From Okibacterium fritillariae (GTDB lineage: Bacteria; Actinomycetota; Actinomycetes; Actinomycetales; Microbacteriaceae), in the NCBI RefSeq assembly GCF_900167575.1, contig NZ_FUZP01000003.1, forward strand, positions 372,001-436,000: a stretch of 64,000 bases of DNA, written 5' to 3'. The first letter of the stretch is position 1, and the number at the start of each line of letters is the position of its first letter. Both the position numbers and the translations under genes were made by a program. Below the pieces are notes generated by a model. That model saw only the letters and a program-made list of their open reading frames with translations, had not been told where the DNA came from and ran no database searches. Shown here piece by piece: positions 1 through 8,447 of the stretch.

Positions 1-728
1 AGGGTCGCGGCGATCGCCTCGGGGTCGCGCCCGTTCACGAGCGACGCGATCAGGTCTTCCACGTTCTGCAGCTTGCGATCGGTCGACGATTCGATCGTGT
101 AGCGCCGGAAATCGACGGATGCCTCGGGGTCCTCCGGGTAGGCGTCGGGAAAGAGCCGCCGCACGGCCGGGTCGTCCCAGACCGGGTCGAGGTCCCCCTC
201 GGAAACGTCCGCGAAGATGCGGCCGTCATCGTCGCGGAATTCGGCGTCGGGATCGAAGAATGTGCCGGAATCCGAGTCGGCGTCGGAGTCGGAGTCGGAG
301 TCGGAGTCGGAGTCGAAGCCGAATTCCGAGTCGAAGCCCAGTTCGCTCGACGACTCGGAGTCGCTGTTTCGGCTCGAACTGTCAGCCGTTTCGGAGCTTG
401 GCCGCCCGTCATCCAGGCTGCCCCCGTGTTCGCCCGCCGCGAAGCCATCATCGGCTCCACGCGCAGCATCGCCGCCGGCCGCACCATCAGCACCGTCTGA
501 ACCGGCCGCGCCGTTCGGGCCCGCCGATCCAGAACCCCAGCCCCGCGACCCCAGGATGCGCGCGGCCTCGTCTTCGTGAAAACCGTCCGTCGAGTCATCC
601 CGAGCCCGCTCGCTGACGGCCTCGAGCAGCGACCGGAACTGCATGCCCAGATCGGCCAGCAACATGACCTCGCCCGGCGTCAACTCGGCCGCGAGCAGCC
701 CGTCGGCGAGGGCGCTGAAACCCTTCAC
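1..728 (-). CDS. DUF2017 family protein with acidic Ser-Asp tract, 3' end cut by window
   Basis: It starts at GTG 728, which overlaps the clpS stop codon (GTGA), so the two genes are translationally coupled. About 242 codons are visible and the gene runs off the left edge. The N-terminal part (starting MKGFSALADGLL) and the C-terminal part (from about DPVWDDPAVRRLFPDAY) read like the conserved actinobacterial protein encoded just after clpS. Its function is unknown; it is inferred to act with ClpS/ClpP-dependent proteolysis. Between them lies a long low-complexity stretch rich in Gly, Ala, Ser, Asp and Glu. It includes an SD-dipeptide run coded by a TCGGAG hexanucleotide repeat near 276-318. 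That insert makes the protein clearly longer than I would expect for the family (about 200 residues). Confidence 0.8.
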   Translation of the reverse strand, partial: MKGFSALADGLLAAELTPGEVMLLADLGMQFRSLLEAVSERARDDSTDGFHEDEAARILGSRGWGSGSAGPNGAAGSDGADGAAGGDAARGADDGFAAGEHGGSLDDGRPSSETADSSSRNSDSESSSELGFDSEFGFDSDSDSDSDSDADSDSGTFFDPDAEFRDDDGRIFADVSEGDLDPVWDDPAVRRLFPDAYPEDPEASVDFRRYTIESSTDRKLQNVEDLIASLVNGRDPEAIAAT

Positions 729-1021
729 TCCTCGACCCGCGACAGCGTGGCCCACAGGCCGAAGTCGTGCAGCGCCTCGACGTGGCGTTCCATCTCTTCA
801 CGGTTGCCCGTGGCCACGACCGCGCGGCCGTCGTTGTGCACGGCCAGCATGAGGGCCTCGGCCTGTTCGCGGCTGTAGCCGAAATAGCTGCGGAACACGT
901 AGGAGACGTAGGACATCAGGTTGACTGGGTCGTTCCACACCACGACCTGCCACGGCCGCGAGAGCGCCGAGGCCAGGTCGACACCCTGTTCGGTGTCGAG
1001 GTCGGGCGTGGCAAAATCCAT
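725..1021 (-). CDS. clpS: ATP-dependent Clp protease adaptor ClpS
   Basis: A 98-residue protein with the ClpS core: WNDPVNLMSYV, then VF...FGYS, HNDGRAVVATGNREEMERHV and a GLWATL end. ClpS binds the N-terminal domain of a Clp ATPase and delivers N-degron substrates in the cytoplasm. It is coupled by a 4-nt overlap to the DUF2017 gene downstream, the usual actinobacterial arrangement. An AAAGCT hexamer sits 6 nt before the ATG, so the transcript may be leaderless, but the match to a -10 box is weak. Length and motifs fit the family fully. Confidence 0.95.
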   Translation of the reverse strand: MDFATPDLDTEQGVDLASALSRPWQVVVWNDPVNLMSYVSYVFRSYFGYSREQAEALMLAVHNDGRAVVATGNREEMERHVEALHDFGLWATLSRVEE

Positions 1022-1025
1022 GTCT

Positions 1026-2330
1026 TCAGCTTTGCACGGTCGGCGGAACGGCGCGACCGGGTTGATTTCGGGCGCGCGAGCGCGTGACCGTGAACTTAGT
1101 GTTGCGGCCGCGCTGCTCGGTGGGGCCGACGAGGCGTTCGAGGGCCGGGCGGTAGCCGAGGTGGGTGTTCCAGACCGTCCACAGCTCGCCGCCGGGCTTC
1201 AGCACGCGGGATGCGTCGGCGAAGAGTTTGAGCGCGATGCCCGCGTGCACCGTCGAGCCCACGTGGAACGGCGGGTTCAGCACGATCAGGTCGGCCGACG
1301 CGTCGGGTTGGGAGGCGAGGGCGTCGTCGCGCACCACCTCCACGCGGTCGGCGACGCCGTTCAGGCGGGCGGTCTCGCGGGCCGAGCGCACGGCCGCAGC
1401 TGACTGGTCCGTGGCGATCACGCGCAGCTCGGGCCGGGCGCGGGCAAGCGAGGCGGCCAGGATGCCGGTGCCACAACCCAGATCGATGGCGTACCGAGCG
1501 TCGGGCGCCATGTCCGGGAGGAACTCGAGCAGGTAGCGCGTGCCGATATCGACGCGCGTGCCACCGAAAGCGGCGCCGGCGGCGGCGACCCAGAGGTCGA
1601 GGGCGTCGTCGTGGCGGGAGGCGAGGGTGAGAGGGGATCGACCCTTGATGTCCTCGCCTGTGGCCGTCCCGGTCGTGGCCTCGCCCGCCTCTGTACTCAT
1701 GAACCTGATCGCGTCGACATCGGCATCAGCGTCGACATCCGCATCAGCATCGGCATCGGCATCGGCGGAAACCGCGCCTGCAACCCGCGGCTTGCTCGCG
1801 ATCAGCAGGCGCGACTTCTGGCGCGCCCGAGACACCCGCACGTCGCCGAAGTGCTTCGAGAGCACCTCGTTCATGGCCATGCTCATGTGTTTGATGCGTC
1901 CGCCGGCGATGACGACGACGTCGGGGTCGGCCGCGCGCGCAATGAGGGCGGCGAGTTCGTCGAGGGCATCCAGCTGGCGCGGGAGTTGGAGGAGGACGAC
2001 GCGGGCGCCGTCGACGAGGGAGGGTGCGACATCCATGGACCGGAATGCGGTTGACGCGATGCCTTGCGCTTCAGCGTTGCGGCGGAGGGCCACCTCACCC
2101 GAGTAGGCGTCCTGGTGCACACGCACCTCGTGAGCGCCGTGAACGGCGATGGCCCCGAGCGTGAGCGCGCCGTAGCGGTCGTTCGCGACCACGACCGAAC
2201 CGGCGGGCGCGGCCTCGATCAGCTCGGCGGCCTCGTCGAGGATGAAGCGGTCGGTCGGGTCGACGGCAAAGAGGTTGGGCGCCTCCACATCGGGGGCGCG
2301 GCGCAGGGCGTCGAAGTCGAACTCGGGCAC
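1026..2330 (-). CDS. Class I SAM-dependent methyltransferase, RlmG/RsmC-like (rRNA guanine-N2)
   Basis: 434 residues with a two-lobe layout typical of RsmC/RlmG: a degenerate N-terminal methyltransferase lobe (about 1-180) and an active C-terminal lobe. The C-terminal lobe has the SAM motif DLGCGTG (283-289) and the NPPF motif (352-355) typical of guanine-N2 methylation. The lobes are joined by an unusual acidic run of alternating Asp with Ala or Val (about 189-207), coded by a GATGCC/GACGTC hexamer repeat. The predicted role is methylating a guanine in 16S or 23S rRNA; the exact base cannot be read from sequence. The start is GTG 2330, with TAGCCT 5 nt upstream suggesting a short or absent leader. 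It ends 4 bp before clpS starts. Confidence 0.85.
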   Translation of the reverse strand: MPEFDFDALRRAPDVEAPNLFAVDPTDRFILDEAAELIEAAPAGSVVVANDRYGALTLGAIAVHGAHEVRVHQDAYSGEVALRRNAEAQGIASTAFRSMDVAPSLVDGARVVLLQLPRQLDALDELAALIARAADPDVVVIAGGRIKHMSMAMNEVLSKHFGDVRVSRARQKSRLLIASKPRVAGAVSADADADADADVDADADVDAIRFMSTEAGEATTGTATGEDIKGRSPLTLASRHDDALDLWVAAAGAAFGGTRVDIGTRYLLEFLPDMAPDARYAIDLGCGTGILAASLARARPELRVIATDQSAAAVRSARETARLNGVADRVEVVRDDALASQPDASADLIVLNPPFHVGSTVHAGIALKLFADASRVLKPGGELWTVWNTHLGYRPALERLVGPTEQRGRNTKFTVTRSRARNQPGRAVPPTVQS

Positions 2331-2378
2331 ACTCCAGGCTAGCCGCCGCGCGCTCCCGCGCGAGCCGCGGCCGAACGC

Positions 2379-3140
2379 CTACTCGCTCAGAACGCGATCG
2401 ATCGTCGACTTCATCTGCTCGTACGTCCACAGGTTGATGCGTTGGCCGTTGAGGAAGATCGTGGGTGTGCCCTCGACGCCCGAGAGGGTGCCGTCGGCCA
2501 GGTCTTTCTCCACGACGGCGGCCACCTCTGGCGAGGCGAGATCTGCGGCGTATCGCGTCATGTCGAGACCCAGGTCCGCGGCAAATCCGGCGAAGATGGG
2601 CAGCGCCTCGGCTTCGGGCAGGTCCTTCCACGACTGCTGCCCGCTGAACAGCGCCGCATACATCTCGGCGAACTTGCCCTGCCGGCTAGCCGCCTCGGCC
2701 ACGCGCGCGGCCGTCACGGCCTTGTCGTGCATCTCGAGCGGAAAGTTGCGCACCACGATCGTGATGCGGCCGTCGTACTCGTTCGCGATGCGCTCGACGA
2801 AGCCCGAGATCTGGGCGCACGGCGGGCACTGGTAGTCGGCATATTCGACGAGCGTCACGGTGTCGTCATCCGAGGTGGTGAGCGTGTTGTGCGCGTCGCC
2901 TTCGAGCACGGCGCGGTCGACGACGGGCGACGTTGGCGAGGGCACGGTTGTGGGGATGATGGGAGCCACGGGCTTCGCAGCCGCGCATCCGGACACACTG
3001 ATGACGGTGGCGAGGAGAAGAGCCGCCGCCGCGATGACCCGGCGGCGTGCCACGGCCCGGGCGGCGTGAGCCGTGAGGGCGAGCGCGGCGGGGTGCGGGC
3101 CCGGCGAGAACTCGGGGGCGGGCGTGGCGGCGGATGTCAT
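2379..3140 (-). CDS. DsbA/thioredoxin-like disulfide oxidoreductase lipoprotein
   Basis: Starting at ATG 3140 (GGAG 7 nt upstream) gives 253 residues; a longer frame reaches 3176 but has no ribosome site. A cytoplasmic N-terminus rich in Ala and Pro leads to a hydrophobic segment ending in the lipobox VSGC (Cys about 52). This predicts a lipid-anchored extracellular protein. The thioredoxin_4/DsbA fold carries CPPC at about 105-108 and a later GTPTIFLNG with the cis-proline. It is predicted to oxidise or isomerise disulfides in exported proteins. It lies between the methyltransferase and hspR and shows no obvious coupling to either. Confidence 0.85.
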   Translation of the reverse strand: MTSAATPAPEFSPGPHPAALALTAHAARAVARRRVIAAAALLLATVISVSGCAAAKPVAPIIPTTVPSPTSPVVDRAVLEGDAHNTLTTSDDDTVTLVEYADYQCPPCAQISGFVERIANEYDGRITIVVRNFPLEMHDKAVTAARVAEAASRQGKFAEMYAALFSGQQSWKDLPEAEALPIFAGFAADLGLDMTRYAADLASPEVAAVVEKDLADGTLSGVEGTPTIFLNGQRINLWTYEQMKSTIDRVLSE

Positions 3141-3210
3141 GGGCTTCTCCGGTCTCGGTCGGCGCTGCTTTCGCACACGCTAACATTGTGACCTACCGAA
3201 GTTTCACCAC

Positions 3211-3639
3211 TCAGGATGACGTGTGCGAACCTCCGCGCGGTCGCCACACCATGAGTTCGGTGCGTCGCTGGGCGCGGGTTCCGCTGCGCAGCGAGACCAC
3301 GTCGCCCGCGGCTCCGGCGGCGAAGATGCGACGGCCGGGGGTGCGCAGCAGGGCGTCGGCGAGCGCGTGTTCGAGTTCGCTGACGCGGCCGGTGAGCTCG
3401 GTGACCTGGTTCTCGAGCGCGAGAATGCGCGAGATTCCGGTGAGGCTGACACCTTCGGCGCTGAGCCGGGCGATCTCGCGCAGCTGGGCGACGTCGCGCA
3501 TCGAGTAGCGGCGGGATTTGCCGGCCGTGCGCGTGGGCGAGACCAGCCCGAGGCGGTCGTATTGGCGCAGGGTCTGGGGGTGCATCCCGGCCAGTTCAGC
3601 CGCCATCGCGATCGCGAAAACGGGGGAATTCTCGTCCAT
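3211..3639 (-). CDS. hspR: MerR-family heat-shock repressor HspR
   Basis: 142 residues: an N-terminal MerR winged helix with the HspR hallmarks MHPQTLRQYDRLGLVSP and a GKSRRYS...DV wing, then an effector-free coiled segment (LALENQVTELTGRVSELEHAL). It is the last gene of dnaK-grpE-dnaJ-hspR. In actinobacteria HspR with DnaK as co-repressor binds HAIR palindromes ahead of dnaK, giving feedback control of the chaperone operon. Two HAIR sites are present at 7376-7396 and 7438-7458. A 107-bp gap separates it from dnaJ. A GAGAGGA ribosome site precedes ATG 3639. Confidence 0.95.
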   Translation of the reverse strand: MDENSPVFAIAMAAELAGMHPQTLRQYDRLGLVSPTRTAGKSRRYSMRDVAQLREIARLSAEGVSLTGISRILALENQVTELTGRVSELEHALADALLRTPGRRIFAAGAAGDVVSLRSGTRAQRRTELMVWRPRGGSHTSS

Positions 3640-3746
3640 CGGTGTCCTCTCTCAACGGCGTGTCGTGGATGCGCGAGGGGCGGCGCACCCGGGAACGACG
3701 ACTCGTGTCGACATCCTCTGGTGCACCGCCCAACGCAGTGGTGCTT

Positions 3747-4736
3747 CTAGCCCTTGGCCCGCTGCAGCAGATCTTCGCGCGGGTTCTCGGCGGGTTCGGT
3801 GGCGTGGAACTTCTCGAGCGCCTCGCGTGCTTCGGCGCTGAGGTGTGACGGCACGGCCACCTGCACGACGGCCAGCAGGTCGCCGGTGCCCTTGGAGGTG
3901 GTGACGCCGCGGCCCTTGACGCGCAGCACGCGGCCCGACGGTGTGCCCGGTGCGACCCGCAGTTTCACGGGGTCGCCGCCCAGCGTCGGCACCTCGATCG
4001 TGGCGCCGAGGGTGGCCTCGACGAACGTGATCGGAACGGTGACGCGCAGGTTGAGCCCGTCGCGCTCGAATACCGGATGCTTGCGCACCGACACCGTGAG
4101 CACGATGTCGCCCGGCTCGCCGCCATCGGGTGACGGCTGACCTTTGCCGCGCAGCTTGATCTTCTGACCGTCGCTCACGCCGGCCGGAATCTTGACCTTG
4201 ATCGACTTGCCGTCGGCGCCCTGCAGGGTGATGGTGTCGCCCTGCGTGGCGGTGATGAAGTCGATCGTGGTGTGCGCCGTGACGTCGCGGCCACGGCTGG
4301 GCCCGCCGAATCCGCGGTAGCCGCCCGACGGCTGGCCGAAGCCGCCGCCGTTGTTGAACATGCCACCGAGGATGTCTTCGAAGCCGTTCTGTTGGTAGCT
4401 GTACCCCTGACGGGCACCGCCACCGAACATGCCACCGAAGACGTCGTCGAATCCGCCGTTGCCGCCGCCACCCGAGCCGGGGGCGGTGAAGCGTGCCCCC
4501 GAGCCCATGGCGCGGATCTGGTCGTATTCCTTGCGCTGCTCGGGATCGTTGAGAACCGAGTAGGCCTCGCTGATCTCTTTGAAGCGCGACTCCGACTTGG
4601 TGTCTCCCGGGTTGGAGTCAGGATGGTACTGCCGGGCCAGCTTGCGATATGTCTTCTTCAGTTCCGCCGGCGTGACGTCTTTCTTCACGCCGAGGACCTT
4701 GTAGAAGTCCTTGTCGAACCAGTCTTGACTTGCCAT
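3747..4736 (-). CDS. dnaJ: Chaperone DnaJ, zinc-finger-less type
   Basis: 329 residues. The J domain has HPD at 38-40, followed by a Gly/Phe-rich linker (about 75-150) and the CTDI/CTDII substrate-binding domains. No CXXCXGXG zinc-finger repeats are present, so this is a class B (CbpA-like) J protein, although it sits in the canonical dnaK operon where many actinobacteria encode a zinc-finger DnaJ. It stimulates DnaK ATPase and delivers unfolded clients. It starts 5 nt after the grpE stop, consistent with polycistronic expression. Confidence 0.93.
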   Translation of the reverse strand: MASQDWFDKDFYKVLGVKKDVTPAELKKTYRKLARQYHPDSNPGDTKSESRFKEISEAYSVLNDPEQRKEYDQIRAMGSGARFTAPGSGGGGNGGFDDVFGGMFGGGARQGYSYQQNGFEDILGGMFNNGGGFGQPSGGYRGFGGPSRGRDVTAHTTIDFITATQGDTITLQGADGKSIKVKIPAGVSDGQKIKLRGKGQPSPDGGEPGDIVLTVSVRKHPVFERDGLNLRVTVPITFVEATLGATIEVPTLGGDPVKLRVAPGTPSGRVLRVKGRGVTTSKGTGDLLAVVQVAVPSHLSAEAREALEKFHATEPAENPREDLLQRAKG

Positions 4737-4741
4737 CGCGC

Positions 4742-5446
4742 CTACCCAGCAGGAACGGCGACGACCACTTTGGCCGCGCGCAACAGGGTGGAGCCGACGT
4801 AGTAGCCGGTCTCGACGACATCGGCGATCTGCTCGCTCGTGACGTCGGGGCTCGGCTGCTGGAAGATCGCCTCGTGGATGGTGGGGTCGAAGGCCTCACC
4901 GGCGGCACCGAAGGGGGTCACACCCAGGCGCTCGACGGCCGCGCGCAGTTTCTGCGCGATGGTCGTGAACGGGCCGCCCTCTTCGAGGTCGCCGTGCTTC
5001 TGCGCCCGGTCGAGGTCGTCGAGCACCGGAAGCAGCGCCTTGACGGTGTCGCCGACGGAGCGCTCGCGCTCCACCTCGCGGTTCGCCTCGGTGCGCTTGC
5101 GGTAGTTCGCGTATTCGGCCGTGACCCGCTGCAGGTCGACGAGGCGCTCGTTGGCGAGATCTTCTGCGCTCGACTGACCCGACAGGAAGTCGAGGTCGGC
5201 GTCGCTCAGGGAGGTCTCGACGTCGGGGCCTTCGGCCTCGATGAGCTCTTCGGCCTCGATGTCGGGGCCGGGCACATCGGCGACGGCCTGGTCGTCCTGG
5301 GCGCCGGGCGTGGTGCCCGACGCCCCGCCAACCTGACCCTCGCCCGGTTCGCGAACCGCCCCGGTCTCGGGGTCGATCTTGCGCTTGTCGTTGACGACGG
5401 GGTCGTCAGACCCCTCGTTTTCGGGGGTGGGGTTCTGGTCGGTCAT
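4742..5446 (-). CDS. grpE: Nucleotide exchange factor GrpE
   Basis: 234 residues. A long acidic, disordered N-terminus (about 1-80) precedes the coiled coil (LVDLQRVTAEYANYRKRTEANREV) and the beta-rich wing with FDPTIHEAIFQQPS and a GYYVGSTLLRAAKVVVA C-terminus. These are standard GrpE signatures. GrpE releases ADP from DnaK and can act as a thermosensor. It begins 3 nt after the dnaK stop and ends 5 nt before dnaJ, all in the heat-shock operon. Confidence 0.95.
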   Translation of the reverse strand: MTDQNPTPENEGSDDPVVNDKRKIDPETGAVREPGEGQVGGASGTTPGAQDDQAVADVPGPDIEAEELIEAEGPDVETSLSDADLDFLSGQSSAEDLANERLVDLQRVTAEYANYRKRTEANREVERERSVGDTVKALLPVLDDLDRAQKHGDLEEGGPFTTIAQKLRAAVERLGVTPFGAAGEAFDPTIHEAIFQQPSPDVTSEQIADVVETGYYVGSTLLRAAKVVVAVPAG

Positions 5447-5449
5447 TGC

Positions 5450-7324
5450 TTACTTCTTCTCGTTCTTGTCGTCCTCGTCGTCGACCACTTCGGCGTCAAC
5501 GACGTCTTCGTCAGAGGAGGTCTCCTGCTCGGTGGGCGCCGACTCGTCGGCGGCCGGAGCGGACTCGTCGGCCTGGGCCTGCGCGTAGATGGCTTCGCCG
5601 AGCTTGACCTGCGACTCGTTGAGCTTGTCGTAGGCGGTCTTCACGGCATCTTCATCGTCGCCGGCGAGGGCGGACTTGAGCGCGTCGACATCACCCTGCA
5701 CGTCGTTCTTGACGTCGGCGGGGAGCTTGTCTTCGTTCTCCTTGATGAGCTTGTCGATCGAGTAGGCGAGCTGCTCGGCCGTGTTGCGCGTCTCGGCCTG
5801 CTCGCGGCGCTTCTTGTCTTCGGCCGCGTTCTCTTCGCCTTCGCGAACCATGCGCTCGATGTCTTCCTTCGCGAGCGACGAGCCGCCCGTGATGGTCATC
5901 GACTGCTCCTTGCCGGTGCCCTTGTCCTTGGCGGACACGTGCACGATGCCGTTGGCGTCGATGTCGAACGTGACCTCGACCTGCGGAACGCCGCGGGGCG
6001 CCGGAGCGATACCCGTGAGCTCGAAGGTGCCGAGGTTCTTGTTGTCGCGCGTGAACTCGCGCTCACCCTGGAAGACCTGGATGGCTACGGACGGCTGGTT
6101 GTCGTCGGCCGTCGTGAAGGTCTCGCTGCGCTTGGTCGGGATGGCCGTGTTGCGCTCGATGAGCTTCGTCATGATGCCACCCTTGGTCTCGATGCCGAGG
6201 GACAGCGGGGTGACGTCGATGAGCAGAACGTCTTTGCGCTCGCCCTTCAGCACGCCGGCCTGCAGGGCGGCACCGACGGCGACGACCTCATCCGGGTTGA
6301 CACCCTTGTTGGGCTCCTGGCCGCCGGTGAGCTTCTTGACGAGCTCGGAGACGGCGGGCATGCGGGTCGATCCACCGACGAGCACGACGTGCGCGATGTC
6401 CTGGACCTTCACGCCGGCCTCTTTGATGACGTCTTCGAACGGCTTCTTGGTGCGGTCGAGCAGGTCGGAGGTCATCTGCTCGAACTGCGCACGCGTGAGC
6501 GTCTCGTCGAGGTTGGCGGGGCCGTTCTCGGTGAGCGACAGGTAGGGCAGCTGGATGCTCGTGCTGGTCGAGGAGGAGAGTTCCTTCTTGGCCTGCTCGG
6601 CGGCTTCCTTGAGGCGCTGCTTCGCGATCTTGTCGTTCGAGACGTCGACACCGGTCGACTCCTTGAAGCGCTTGATCAGGTGGTCGACGACGCGCTGGTC
6701 CCAGTCGTCTCCACCGAGGCGGTTGTCACCGGAGGTGGAGCGCACCTGGATGGTGCTGAAGTCTTCGTCCTTGCCGACTTCGAGCAGCGAGACGTCGAAT
6801 GTTCCACCACCGAGGTCGAAGACGAGGATGAGCTCGTCTTCCTTGCCCTTGTCGAGGCCGTAGGCCAGGGCGGCGGCGGTGGGCTCGTTGATGATGCGGA
6901 GCACGTTAAGGCCCGCGATCTCGCCGGCTTCCTTCGTGGCCTGACGCTCGGCGTCGTTGAAGTAGGCGGGAACCGTGATGACGGCGTCGGTGACCGTGTC
7001 ACCGAGGTACTGCTCGGCGTCGCGCTTCAGCTTGGCCAGGATGCGGGCCGAGATCTCCTGCGGCGTGTACTTCTTGTCGTCGACCGCGAAGGTCCAGTTG
7101 GTGCCCATGTGGCGCTTGACCGACGCGATGGTGCGGTCGACGTTGGTGACGGCCTGACGCTTGGCGGTCTCGCCGACGAGGGTCTCGCCATCCTTCGTGT
7201 AAGCGACGACCGAGGGGGTGGTGCGCAGACCCTCGGCGTTGGCGATGACGGTGGGTTCTCCACCTTCGAGGACGGCCACCACAGAGTTGGTGGTTCCGAG
7301 GTCGATTCCTACTGCTCGAGCCAT
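5450..7324 (-). CDS. dnaK: Hsp70 chaperone DnaK
   Basis: 624 residues starting [18 protein letters not shown]. All Hsp70 signatures are visible: the IDLGTTNS phosphate loop, [15 protein letters not shown], and [13 protein letters not shown] substrate-binding domain, helical lid and acidic tail ([12 protein letters not shown]) follow. It is the first gene of the heat-shock operon and has a strong AAGGAG ribosome site about 10 nt before ATG 7324. Two HAIR operators lie 52 to 134 bp upstream, so HspR repression is expected. Opposite-strand long open frames through this gene are codon-bias shadows. Confidence 0.97.
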   Translation of the reverse strand: MARAVGIDLGTTNSVVAVLEGGEPTVIANAEGLRTTPSVVAYTKDGETLVGETAKRQAVTNVDRTIASVKRHMGTNWTFAVDDKKYTPQEISARILAKLKRDAEQYLGDTVTDAVITVPAYFNDAERQATKEAGEIAGLNVLRIINEPTAAALAYGLDKGKEDELILVFDLGGGTFDVSLLEVGKDEDFSTIQVRSTSGDNRLGGDDWDQRVVDHLIKRFKESTGVDVSNDKIAKQRLKEAAEQAKKELSSSTSTSIQLPYLSLTENGPANLDETLTRAQFEQMTSDLLDRTKKPFEDVIKEAGVKVQDIAHVVLVGGSTRMPAVSELVKKLTGGQEPNKGVNPDEVVAVGAALQAGVLKGERKDVLLIDVTPLSLGIETKGGIMTKLIERNTAIPTKRSETFTTADDNQPSVAIQVFQGEREFTRDNKNLGTFELTGIAPAPRGVPQVEVTFDIDANGIVHVSAKDKGTGKEQSMTITGGSSLAKEDIERMVREGEENAAEDKKRREQAETRNTAEQLAYSIDKLIKENEDKLPADVKNDVQGDVDALKSALAGDDEDAVKTAYDKLNESQVKLGEAIYAQAQADESAPAADESAPTEQETSSDEDVVDAEVVDDEDDKNEKK

Positions 7325-7375
7325 GTGTGTTTATCTCCTTAGGGGGTGGAACAAAGTTTCTCCGGCTGCTCAGTA

Positions 7376-7396
7376 GTTGAGCGCCGATGACTCAAG
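7376..7396. promoter_or_regulatory. HAIR operator 1 (HspR binding site)
   Basis: Inverted repeat GTTGAGC-N7-ACTCAAG, one mismatch per left arm end from the published HAIR consensus CTTGAGT-N7-ACTCAAG. It is the operator proximal to dnaK. Confidence 0.9.
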
Positions 7397-7437
7397 TTTA
7401 CTCGGATGCCTCGGAGCGTCAAGTTCTCACGGCGAAT

Positions 7438-7458
7438 CTTGAGCCTTGCCGACTCAAC
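7438..7458. promoter_or_regulatory. HAIR operator 2 (HspR binding site)
   Basis: Inverted repeat CTTGAGC-N7-ACTCAAC, 62 bp from the first HAIR (about six helical turns), which would allow cooperative HspR binding across the dnaK promoter. Confidence 0.9.
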
Positions 7459-7516
7459 TTCGGGGCGACATCCGATTGTGGGGGTAATCATCCGCCTCGG
7501 CGTTACGGCGTCTCGC

Positions 7517-7522
7517 TAGGAT
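7517..7522 (+). promoter_or_regulatory. -10 box of a leaderless promoter
   Basis: TAGGAT followed by 6 nt and then ATG 7529. No ribosome site is present, so the transcript should begin at or next to the start codon. Confidence 0.6.
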
Positions 7523-7528
7523 GACCGC

Positions 7529-8116
7529 ATGAGCGACAACAACCAGACCCCGCAGCACGACCCCGAGGGTGCGAACGGCGCCGGTCAGCAGCCGCCCTTC
7601 GGTGAGCACGGGGGCGAGCAGCAGGGCTACGGCCAGCAGCCGCCCGCCGGCGACCAGAACCCGGGTTCAACCGGCTACGGCGCCCCCACCTACCCGCAGC
7701 AGCCCGAGCAGGGTTATGGATATCCCCCGCAGGGTTACCCGCAGCAGCCCGATCAACAGGGTTACGGCTACCCCCAGCAGGGCCCGGGGCCGCAGGGCTA
7801 CCCGCAGGACCCGAATCAGCAGGGTTATGGCTACCCGCAGCAGCAGCCGTACGGTCAGCCCGCCTACCCGCCGCCCTACTATGACCCCGAGGCCAAGAGC
7901 CGCCTGGTCGCGGGCCTGCTCGGCATTCTGCTCGGCAGCTTGGGCATCCACCGCTTCTACCTCGGCTATGTGGGCATCGGCATCGCCCAGATTCTGGTGA
8001 CCATCTTCACCTTCGGTTTCGGCGCCCTCTGGGGCTTCATCGAGGGCATCATGATTCTCGTGAAGGCGCAGTCGTTCGCCACGGATGCATCGGGTCGCCC
8101 CCTGCGCGACAACTAA
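7529..8116 (+). CDS. TM2 domain membrane protein with Gln-Pro-Gly-Tyr-rich N-terminus
   Basis: 195 residues. The first 125 or so are low complexity, with repeated [12 protein letters not shown]-type units rich in Gln, Gly, Pro and Tyr. The C-terminal part is a TM2 domain: a charged DPEAKSR lead-in, helix [21 protein letters not shown] with the conserved DRF-like HRFYLG turn, then a second helix and a short tail. The function of TM2 proteins is unknown. The Tyr/Gln repeats resemble sticky cytoplasmic tails of actinobacterial membrane proteins. A strong terminator follows. Confidence 0.88.
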   Translation: MSDNNQTPQHDPEGANGAGQQPPFGEHGGEQQGYGQQPPAGDQNPGSTGYGAPTYPQQPEQGYGYPPQGYPQQPDQQGYGYPQQGPGPQGYPQDPNQQGYGYPQQQPYGQPAYPPPYYDPEAKSRLVAGLLGILLGSLGIHRFYLGYVGIGIAQILVTIFTFGFGALWGFIEGIMILVKAQSFATDASGRPLRDN

Positions 8117-8132
8117 TCTTTTCGCACCAATT

Positions 8133-8168
8133 CGGCCGCAGTTCGACCCCTCGAACTGCGGCCGTTTT
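8133..8168 (+). terminator. Rho-independent terminator after TM2 gene
   Basis: Perfect 14-bp stem (CGGCCGCAGTTCGA / TCGAACTGCGGCCG) with a CCCC loop, followed directly by TTTT. It lies 17 bp after the TM2 stop codon. Confidence 0.93.
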
Positions 8169-8200
8169 GCTGCCCTAACGTGGAACATGGCACCCGCCGA

Positions 8201-8347
8201 GGGCCGCGCACCGGGTGGGGACGCCACGTGCGCGGCCCAATCTGTGCCAGGGCTCTTGAAAAAGCTGGCACTGCCTCAGCTCTTAAAGAATTAGGCCCCG
8301 GGGGGTTTCCCTAGCCGTAGCTGGTACGCCGTCAATCCCGGGGCTCT
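8201..8347. other. Structured intergenic segment, candidate small RNA or leader
   Basis: In the 280-bp gap before the MFS gene three hairpins follow one another. They are 8201-8211 with 8228-8238 (GGGCCGCGCAC / GTGCGCGGCCC), 8244-8250 with 8265-8271 (GTGCCAG / CTGGCAC), and 8295-8302 with 8337-8344 (GCCCCGGG / CCCGGGGC). Base composition between them is more A/T-rich than the neighbours (CTCTTAAAGAATTAG). I see no convincing ORF. I could not match it to tmRNA, SRP RNA, RNase P, 6S or a known riboswitch. The strand is undecided. A promoter for the MFS gene sits further right, at 8436-8441. Confidence 0.4.
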
Positions 8348-8435
8348 CACGCCCATCTTAGAACAGACGCCTTTGTCGCGGCGAAATGTCGACGAAAGTT
8401 CGGGTGGGGGTCGCCGTGGCGAAACCCGCGCGCAG

Positions 8436-8441
8436 TAGCCT
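8436..8441 (+). promoter_or_regulatory. -10 box of a leaderless promoter
   Basis: TAGCCT with a 6-nt gap to ATG 8448. It favours this ATG over the GTG at 8442. Confidence 0.55.
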
Positions 8442-8447
8442 GTGCTC

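Noticed and set aside
1540-2106. Plus-strand frame coding Ser/Ala repeats opposite the methyltransferase
   Set aside because: It mirrors the acidic hexamer tract on the coding strand; the methyltransferase frame has SAM and NPPF motifs.
4730-7342. 870-residue plus-strand open frame across dnaJ-grpE-dnaK
   Set aside because: It is antisense to dnaK and grpE, which have full family motifs. Its product is a Val/Gly/Leu-rich string typical of reverse reading of high-GC codons.
8201-8347. tmRNA, SRP RNA, RNase P RNA or a known riboswitch
   Set aside because: None of the conserved cores of these RNAs could be found on either strand, so it is kept only as an unassigned structured element.
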